A stretch of DNA of 64,000 bases from assembly GCA_963971425.1 (NCBI GenBank), contig OZ020518.1:15442990-15506989 (forward strand). The letters run 5' to 3'. The notes under the pieces were generated by a model, which made no database searches, was not told where the DNA came from, and saw nothing but the letters and a program-made list of their open reading frames with translations. The DNA is from Bryoerythrophyllum caledonicum. Its lineage: Eukaryota > Streptophyta > Bryopsida > Pottiales > Pottiaceae. A program made the position numbers and the translations under genes. Shown piece by piece: positions 56,911 to 64,000 of the stretch (the first letter of the stretch is position 1; every line of letters starts with the position of its first letter).

Positions 56911-57177
56911 CACCTTTATACGTCCGTTCCATCAGCTATCTTACGATAAGTTTTTATTTATTTATTTTTTAGTTATTTTTTTTATTTTACTTATCTTGTT
57001 GGTTGGAAGGTCTAAATTTTTAGTCTTCCAATAAATAAAAGACTAGGGGATTTATGTGGTTGAAAGTGGAAAGGATAAGAAAGTAGCAAAGTACCTTTTG
57101 GGGTACTTTGGATAGGGTGACATGGGTTGGAGTGCCCACGTCCACTTGAGGTGGAAAAGTTGGGAAAGATATTCCTT

Positions 57178-57198
57178 AGTGTGTGTGTGTGTGTGTGC
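57178..57198. repeat. GT microsatellite
   Basis: An uninterrupted run of about nine GT units. Confidence 0.9.
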
Positions 57199-58282
57199 GG
57201 GTGAGAGAGGAAGGGTTTGGAGCAGAACTTTGACTGTGTGTAACTCGTTGAGCTTGAACGATATGGAATTGAAAATTTGTGATCTTGTTCCTTGTTTTGA
57301 GAGCTTTCTATACTCGTTTTAAATTTTGAATTCGGAGTTGTAGAGAAAAAGTTATTGAGGTTTTAATTCTGTGAAAACCCGAGGCCATCCATTGAGAGGC
57401 AGAGGTTTCGAGGAGCCACAACTTTCTCTGTAGTTCTCAATTTGATTTGAGATTTGGAGGGTGTATGCGTCTCTATCTTAGCTTTCTAGAAAGATATCAC
57501 AATTGAAATTCGGAGTTGTGAGCAAGAAGTTATAGAGATCTGAATGAATAGGGGTAGGCAGAACTTTGATTGTCCATAACTTTCGGACAGTAGTTTAGAT
57601 TGACTTGAAATTTGGAGGAGTGTTAGTTGTCTAAATTAGCTTTCCAGAGAGCTATTATACTTAGTATTTGAAGTTTTGAGTCATCTGTGTCACTTGTTTG
57701 AAGGTTACAGCCTTGGTGAAACTTTTCCATTGTGTTTTTGAACACTTCTTTTGAGTTTCTTAGTGTTTTTGAACACTTGAAGACTTTGGAGTTGAAGGAT
57801 GGAGGAATTGAAGACTTGAGGCTTGAAGAGAAGAGAAGATGGAGACAAGTGTGTTGTGGCTTGTGGTCCGATTTCTTTTTTTGTGATTCCAAGCCAGCTT
57901 TGGAGGCTAGTTGTATTTCAATTCTGTTCTTGTAAACTCTGTTGCGGCGAAGTGGGGTTAATTGCCCACACGGTCGTGTTTATGTCGTTCCCACCGGTGA
58001 GGCACGTTTGCTGGTCACCGTGGGTTTGAATTTTAGGAGCCAATCTTTCGGACGATTTCAGCTTGTGGTCTGGCCGTCCCGTTTTACCCGTCCGAGGCCG
58101 TGGTTTCTTATCACCCACCTTCACCCTTAAACCTTTAGAGCCACCACATGATAGGCCAACAGGGAGGAGTTTGAAGACTGAAGACCTGAAGATTTGAAGG
58201 TACGATTGGATTCCCGAGCAAACAATCTCCAGTCGTAGCCAGATTCCCTGCGAATTCTCAAGGCGCTCCCCTCTCTACACGA

Positions 58283-61200
58283 CAGCGCGCGCACGAGCAA
58301 CGACGAATCTAGCATAAATGCATGCACACAAGGCAGAGCTCAATACAGTCTCTTACCCCTACCCCCCCTGGCCTTGAGATCAACAACACTCAAAGACTAG
58401 AGAATGTTTTCCCTGGACCACCCCTCGCACACTCCCACGTCGAGCCCCACCCACACATCCCAGCCTCGCACCCACACTCCCCACCCTTCCCTCACTCACT
58501 CATCACCCTCCCACCTACTCTCCTCACCCTCACTCCCTCTCCTGTATGCATGATATGAGCTTATAGACCTCGAACACTGATGCAATAATTTCGGAATCCA
58601 TGAAACCGATCCTGTGATCGTGATCACCACAGGAATGAAAGATATCCATGCGAGTCAAAGACCTTAGCCAGCGGGGATAGGATTTTCAAATTTTTACGAA
58701 AATCAGTGACCCTTGAAAATGGCTTTCGGATCCGAAAGCCATTTTCAGGGGTCACTGATTTTCGTAAAAATTCATGATTCCCTCCCCTGCTGGCTAAGGT
58801 CCATCGCGCGCGTACGAGCAACGACAAGATTACCATTCATGCACGCACGCGAGGCAGAGCTCAATACAGTATCTTATCCCAACCCCCCGGCCTTGAGATC
58901 AACAACAAGGTCAGACTAGAGAATATTTTCCCTCGACCACCCCTCGCACACTCACACGTCGAGCCCCACCCACACATCCCAGCCTCGCACCCACACTCCC
59001 TACCCTTCCCTCACTCACTCATCACCCTCCCACCTACTCTCCTCACCCTCACTCCCTCTCCTGTATGCATGATATGAGCATATAGACCTCGATCACCGAT
59101 GCAATAATCTCCAAATCCATGAACACGATCCTATGAACGTGACCATCAAAGGATTGAATGATATGCACGCGCGTCGACGACTTTAGCCAGCAGGGGAGGG
59201 AATCATGAATTTTAACAAAAATCAGTGACCCCTGAAAATGGCTTTCGGATCCGAAAGCCATTTTCAGGGGTCACTGATTTTTGTTAAAATTCATGATTCC
59301 CTCCCCTGCTGGCTAAGGTCCATCGCGCGCGCACGAGCAACGACAAAACTAGCATGAATGCATGCACACGAGGCAGAGCTCAATGCAGTCTCTTACCCCT
59401 ACCCCCCCGGCCTTGAGATCAACAGCACTCACAGACTATAAATTGTTTTCCCTGGACCACCCCTCGCACACTCCCACGTCGAGCCTTACCCAGACTTCCC
59501 AGCCTCGCACCCACACTCTCCACCCTTCCCTCACCCTGTCATCACCCTCCCGCCCACTCTCCCCACCTTCACTCGCTCTCCAATATGCATGAAACGAGCT
59601 CATTGACATAGACCTAGATCACCGACGCATGAATTTCTGAATCCATGAACACGATCTCATAATCGTGACCATCACCGGAAGAATAATATGCAGGTGCGTC
59701 GAAGACCACAGCCAGCAGGCATAGGAATCTCAAATTTTTACGAAAATCAGTGACCCCCGAAAATGGCTTTCGGATCCGAAAGCCACTTTCAGGGGTCACT
59801 GATTTTCGTATAAAACCATGATTCCCTCCCCTGCTGGCTAAGGTCCATCGCGCGCGCACGAGCAACAACAAGACTAGCATACATGCATGCACACGAGGCA
59901 GAGCTCAAAACAGTATCATACCCCTATCCCCCTCAGCCATGACATCAACAACACTCACAGACTAGAGAAAATATTCACTGGACCACCCCTCGCACACTCT
60001 CACGTCGAGCCTTACCCACACTTCCCAGCCTCGCACCAATACACCCCACCCATTCCTCACCCACTCATCAACCTCCCATCCACTCTCCCCACCCTTACTC
60101 CCTCTCCAGAATGCATGAAATCAGCTCATTCCCCTGGATCACCGACGCAAGAATTACCAAATCCATGAATACGATCTTATGATCGTGACCACCACAGGAA
60201 TGAAAGATAAGCACGAACGTCGAAGACCTTGGCCAGCAGGGGAGGGAATCATGAATTTTTACGAAAATCAGTGACCCCTGAAAATGGCTTTCGGATCCGA
60301 AAGCCATTTTCGGGGGTCACTGATTTTCGTAAAAATTCATAATTCCCTCCCCTGCTGGCTAAGGTCCATCGCGCGCGCACAATCAACGACAAAACTAGCA
60401 TGAATGCATGCACACAAGGCAGAGCTCAATACAATCTCTTACCCCTACCCCCCCCGGCCTTGAGATCAACAACACTCAAAGACTAGAGAATGTTTTCCCT
60501 GGACCACCCCTCGCATACTTTCACGTCGAGCCCCACCCACACATCCCAGCCTCGCACCCACACTCCCCACCCTTCCCTCACTCACTCACTCATCACCCTC
60601 CCACCTACTCTCCTCACCCTCACTCCCTCTCCTGTATGCATGATATGAGCTTATAGACCTCGAACACTGATGCAATAATTTCGGAATCCATGAAACCGAT
60701 CCTGTGATCGTGATCACCACAGGAATGAAAGATATCCATGCGAGTCAAAGACCTTAGCCAGCGGGGATAGGATTTTCAAATTTTTACGAAAATCAGTGAC
60801 CCTTGAAAATGGCTTTCGGATCCGAAAGCCATTTTCAGGGGTCACTGATTTTCGTAAAAATTCATGATTCCCTCCCCTGCTGGCTAAGGTCCATCGCGCG
60901 CGTACGAGCAACGACAAGATTACCATTCATGCACGCACGCGAGGCAGAGCTCAATACAGTATCTTATCCCAACCCCCCGGCCTTGAGATCAACAACAAGG
61001 TCAGACTAGAGAATATTTTCCCTCGACCACCCCTCGCACACTCACACGTCGAGCCCCACCCACACATCCCAGCCTCGCACCCACACTCCCCACCCCACCC
61101 TCACCCACCCATCACCCTCCCACCCACTCACCCCACTCTCACTTCCTCTCAGTATGCATGATTTGAGCTCATAGACTGGGTTCACCGACGCATGAATTAC

Positions 61201-61640
61201 CGAACTCATGAACACGATCTTATGATCGTCACCACCACAGGAATGAAAGATAATCACGCGCGTCGAAGAACTTATCCAGCAGGGGCAGGAATCTCAAAAT
61301 GTTACGAAAATCAGTGACCCCTGAAAATGGCTTTCGGATCCGAAAGCCATTTTTAGGGGTCACTGATTTTCGTTACATATCATGATTCCCTCCCCTGCTG
61401 GCTAAGGTCCATCGCGCGCGCACTCTTGACAGCAAGACTAACATCCTTTCTTGCGCTCAAGGCAGAGCTGGAAACGAATTCAACCCCGTACCCCCACAGC
61501 CAAGACCTCAACGAAACACACAGTCTTTGGAATTTATTCGCTGGACCTCACAACGCACACTCTCACGTCGCGCCCATCCTGCACTTCCCATCCTCCGACC
61601 GACACTCTCTCTTCGTGCCCGTGCAACACCACAGGAAAAG
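58283..61640. repeat. Tandem array of about 520-bp units with a 134-bp palindrome in each
   Basis: Six full units; palindrome centres (GGATCC) at 58728, 59247, 59772, 60293, 60818 and 61336, giving steps of 518-525 bp. Each unit: GCGCGCACGAGCAACGAC, ATGCATGCACAC, GGCAGAGCTCAA, a C-rich tract of about 120 bp (CCCACCCACACATCCCAGCC...), then the palindrome from TTAGCCAGC to GCTGGCTAA. Part of a diverged seventh unit runs to about 61640. The short ORFs across it (for example MAFGSESHFQGSLIFVKI) are by-products of the palindromes. Confidence 0.92.
59183..59316. repeat. Perfect 134-bp palindrome (third of seven)
   Basis: Bases 59183-59316 read the same on both strands about the centre 59249.5, from TTAGCCAGCAGGGG to CCCCTGCTGGCTAA. 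Two substitutions peculiar to this copy (TTTTACGAAAA becoming TTTAACAAAAA) are mirrored in the other arm. Confidence 0.95.
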
Positions 61641-62271
61641 CGCACCAAAACCCTAACGAATTCTCCCAGATCAACCAAATTACAAGGAATGGCAAATACG
61701 GAACACGGAGATGTGAAGAAGACGTACTTGAAGTCCTGCCATTTTCTCCAGCTGCGAATCTGCTGCCACCAAACTCCGCCGCTTACTCCCCGCGCACGCA
61801 ACCTGCAAGGACAGAGATTTTCACTACATTCAGCAACTCCGCCATGAAGACTAACAAAATTTCAGTGAACATCTCCCGAGAAGCAGGTGTGAAAACATGA
61901 GAAGTTCTCGAATGCTTGAAGAACCGAACCCGGATGAAGAAGGAGATCCTGAACCTTGCTCGAGGTTGCAACGTGAGCCGTCTGCAGATGAGTGACTACC
62001 GACCGATGAGACGAACCAACGGGCCCCACATTAATCCTAAACCCTAATTATCGGAGGCAGTATGGCCTTTTTGGGAGCCCAATATCGAATATGTAAGGTT
62101 CTGAAACCAAATATGTGACGTATGTCATTAATGTACTGATTCTCGGGAGCTCTATAACAGGTCGGTAGCTCATTGACTAAACTGAACCACGACGATAAGA
62201 GTCACTCGTGGTCTTAGAACAGGTACAAGAACGGGAACTGATTGATCGAAAATTTATCTAATTGTGACATA
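61641..62271. other. Intergenic or intronic, no firm gene
   Basis: Overlapping ORFs on both strands at 61426-61971 have no domain. A 32-codon plus-strand ORF at 61898-61996 is acidic and unrecognised. Confidence 0.35.
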
Positions 62272-62486
62272 CCTGATTTAGTGGGTCCCTTTGAAGTTCC
62301 AACAATTTGTCCGCGAGGTCCTCAACGCTTCTTCGATGAGACGTTACTCCTTTGCCGGATGCCTTTGATGAGGAACCGTCTCCGACCAGTGTGGGTCGTG
62401 ATTGATTTCTCAGCCTCCCGTTTTCTTCGCTTGAGTCACTATTTTGGCAGTCAGAATGGCCTTCACTGTCTTCAGAACCTTTATCC
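62272..62486 (-). other. Putative upstream exon (Ser-rich, helical end)
   Basis: Minus-strand segment after a CAAG acceptor, open through SEDSEGHSDCQNSDSSEENG and SVEDLADKLLELQRDPLNQ to a GTATGT donor in phase 0. The first visible exon of the ParB/methyltransferase-like gene (56005) also begins in phase 0, so the two could be joined across an intron holding the palindromic array. Not proved. Confidence 0.3.
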
Positions 62487-62693
62487 ACTTGTTACGAGGT
62501 CTCACTGGTACTAGATCTTTGATACATTTTCCTGGAGTTTCCTTCTATAGTGTTTGCCTCTTCAAAATGCTCATGAATACTTACGATTGTACAAGACTCC
62601 TGATTATCAATACAGGATGCCAGAATCAGATGAACCATTGGACTCTCTTCTATTCAGCCACATAAAATGATCTAAATATATTGAATATTTAAA

Positions 62694-62901
62694 CATACAT
62701 GAATCTGTGATTGGACTGGCTGCGGTCCCTGGTGGATACTTGACAAAGCCCGAAAACGTTCGCCCGATTCCGATGTATCGACTTCCAGGTTCTGAGCAGC
62801 CAACAATGACTGTTGACTGCGCCGATCCTTTCGAGCCCGCGTCTGCTTCGGATTGGAGAAATTGGTACTTCGCTTCTTCCGGCCACCTATCTTAGTCATC
62901 A
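62694..62901 (-). other. Putative first exon, basic N-terminus
   Basis: Minus-strand open segment from MMTKIGGRKKRSTNF with a strongly basic stretch (TRARKDRRSQQ), ending at CAGATTCAT before GTATGT. The phase does not fit the exon at 62272-62486 without another exon or a different donor, so it may belong elsewhere. Confidence 0.25.
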
Positions 62902-63420
62902 TCTACAAGATAGCCAAACCACTCATCCGCACTCTCTTTTAACATCCGAGCCTCCCTATGCATCCAAACAACTCAGTGCAATACTCCTGCGTTGCGGTGA
63001 TAGAGCCCCTCTTCTACTCAATCTTGCTACCGTTTACACCAAAGATCTACTATTTAATATTAAGCTCTTCTCAGATCTAGTTTGTTACACGCTGTCGCAA
63101 AGCCCTACAATAGCTCTCCAATATAATCCGCTGATCCATCCGTCGATTACGGGGCACAATTATTGTTAAGCATCTTCATGTTTGGAAATATACGATCCGG
63201 AAAATCTAAAGTTGTATTCATTATGTAACTACAACAAGACAATTAACAAAATTGGTAATCGGTATTCCAGCTCACTCCTTTCTTAATCCAATTTAATCTG
63301 GAAGATAAACTAGTGTCATTGTACACTCAAGCCACCAACAGGCTAGAATGGAAGCACTCTCTATAGATTTAAGTATTTCCGCCGTAATTTCACTCATTCG
63401 TAATTTATAGATTTCCACGT
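62902..63420. other. Intergenic, no supported gene
   Basis: Plus-strand ORF 62813-63169 overlaps the minus-strand candidate exon and has no recognisable domain. Confidence 0.35.
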
Positions 63421-63427
63421 ATGTTGC

Positions 63428-63437
63428 TATATATAAG
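63428..63437 (+). promoter_or_regulatory. TATA box (TATATATAAG)
   Basis: Lies about 150 bp upstream of the ATG at 63578 in a gene-free stretch. Spacing suits a short 5' UTR. Confidence 0.45.
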
Positions 63438-63577
63438 AAAATATATTCTCTCCGTAATCAATTCTTTACCAGTTCAGTATTTGAACAAGCACAGCAAGCT
63501 AGTTCTTACTCTCTTTCGCAATTCAGTTGTCATTGCACCCCACCCTCCTTTAACACCGCCTCTGATAGTCGTTGTGC

Positions 63578-64000
63578 ATGGCGTCTCTTACTTTTCATCA
63601 AGGCGGTGCTCCACTTGTCGTGCCCATTGGCGACAATGGCACAGTCAGTATCTCCGAGTCAATGCTATGTGTTCGTTTTGGTTATCGGGCTGGCACAGTC
63701 CACATTGAACAAGAGGTCTATGATAGCAAAGGTATTCATGAGCAGTCCATTTATCAAGTGAAAGGCAGTGACATTGGAGGATTTTTTTGGAGCTTGTGTC
63801 GTGGTTCATTCAAAGTATTTGGTGTTACAGATGTTCAATTCGCCGCTCATGCGTCCGTAGCCGTCATGACTCCTCCGACCGATTCTGGTGATACCGTACT
63901 CGTGCCCGGTTTAGGCACTAGGTCTAACCCAAGCGTCCATGTCCTTAGCGATACAGAGGAAGATGAACTATCTGATGTGAACCTTGCAGAGTCAAAGATC
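63578..64000 (+). CDS. Hypothetical protein, partial (runs off the right edge)
   Basis: From the ATG the frame is open for all 141 codons to the window end. It starts MASLTFHQGGAPLVVPIGDN and reads like a compact beta-rich domain (MLCVRFGYRAGTVHIEQEVY, then GGFFWSLCRGSFKVFGVTDV). After a Thr/Pro/Gly linker it has VHVLSDTEEDE, which fits a SUMO-interacting motif (hydrophobic core followed by acids). No catalytic motif or known domain is recognised. It faces away from the ParB/methyltransferase-like gene. The remainder lies outside the window. Confidence 0.5.
   Translation, partial: MASLTFHQGGAPLVVPIGDNGTVSISESMLCVRFGYRAGTVHIEQEVYDSKGIHEQSIYQVKGSDIGGFFWSLCRGSFKVFGVTDVQFAAHASVAVMTPPTDSGDTVLVPGLGTRSNPSVHVLSDTEEDELSDVNLAESKI

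Larger units (their letters stand above)
56567..58282. mobile_element. Segment interrupting the palindromic array
   Basis: Unrelated to the array. It has a SINE-like part (56700-56910), a (GT)n run at 57178-57197, and text at 57230-57660 with repeated phrases on the theme AACTTT...GCTTTC-AGAGAGCTAT, reminiscent of an LTR. ORFs here have no domain. Insertion between CCATCGCG and CGCGCGCACGAG is suggested by continuity of the flanks; the element type is not established. Confidence 0.5.

Noticed and set aside
56284-60307. Repeated ORFs reading MAFGSESHFQGSLIFVKIHDSLPCW and their partners
   Set aside because: They arise from translating the palindromes, occur on both strands and have no independent start context, so they are not a protein family.
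56181-61640. Telomeric or centromeric satellite
   Set aside because: Only seven to eight units with strong internal palindromes and a unique insertion; no telomere heptamer and no typical centromere monomer length.

Overview
This window is nuclear DNA from a land plant. The evidence is a four-exon phenylalanine ammonia-lyase gene, GT-AG introns, plant-type Copia and hAT transposons, TATA-box promoters, and long AT-rich tracts full of decayed repeats. Gene density is low. Large families of MGN-type kinases, PAL with three introns, and BED/DUF659 transposons would fit a seedless plant (moss, lycophyte or fern), but the species cannot be fixed from the sequence alone.

Layout. 1-3.0 kb: an intronless, probably myristoylated protein kinase on the minus strand. 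Its inverted paralog lies at 36.8-38.6 kb on the plus strand, and the similarity runs well beyond both genes. 3-17 kb: no convincing gene; it holds MITE-like elements bounded by TTAA, a 480-bp foldback pair carrying a small Cys-rich ORF, an AT cruciform and a short tandem array. 17.1-19.6 kb: PAL, the clearest conserved metabolic gene, much GC-richer than its surroundings. 19.6-23.8 kb: more repeats.

23.8-35.1 kb: a nested pair of transposons with boundaries readable to the base. A Copia remnant (LTRs 23826-23988 and 34970-35132, minus strand) was split by an 8,969-bp hAT element (24216-33184; 15-bp CAGCCC-type terminal repeats; 8-bp duplication GTCACGAC). The hAT carries a six-exon transposase gene and two adjacent exons of a clathrin heavy chain gene.

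40.7-51.4 kb: a single-exon atypical kinase (minus) faces a decayed RING-finger gene (plus). Next come a small unknown ORF and a truncated BED/DUF659 hAT gene. Palindromes centred on GACGTC, spaced 29-32 bp apart, occur repeatedly here and sit just upstream of TATA boxes.

52.1-56.0 kb (minus): the most unusual gene. Its exons predict a ParB-like domain (DGNHR motif) followed by a charged linker and a circularly ordered amino-methyltransferase fold with a degenerate catalytic motif. This architecture is familiar from phages and prophages, not from plant nuclear genes.

56.2-61.6 kb: a tandem array of roughly 520-bp units, each with a 134-bp palindrome; some substitutions appear in both arms of the same palindrome. 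The array may lie in a long intron of the ParB/methyltransferase gene. 62-64 kb: possible upstream exons on the minus strand, and the start of a plus-strand gene that runs off the window.
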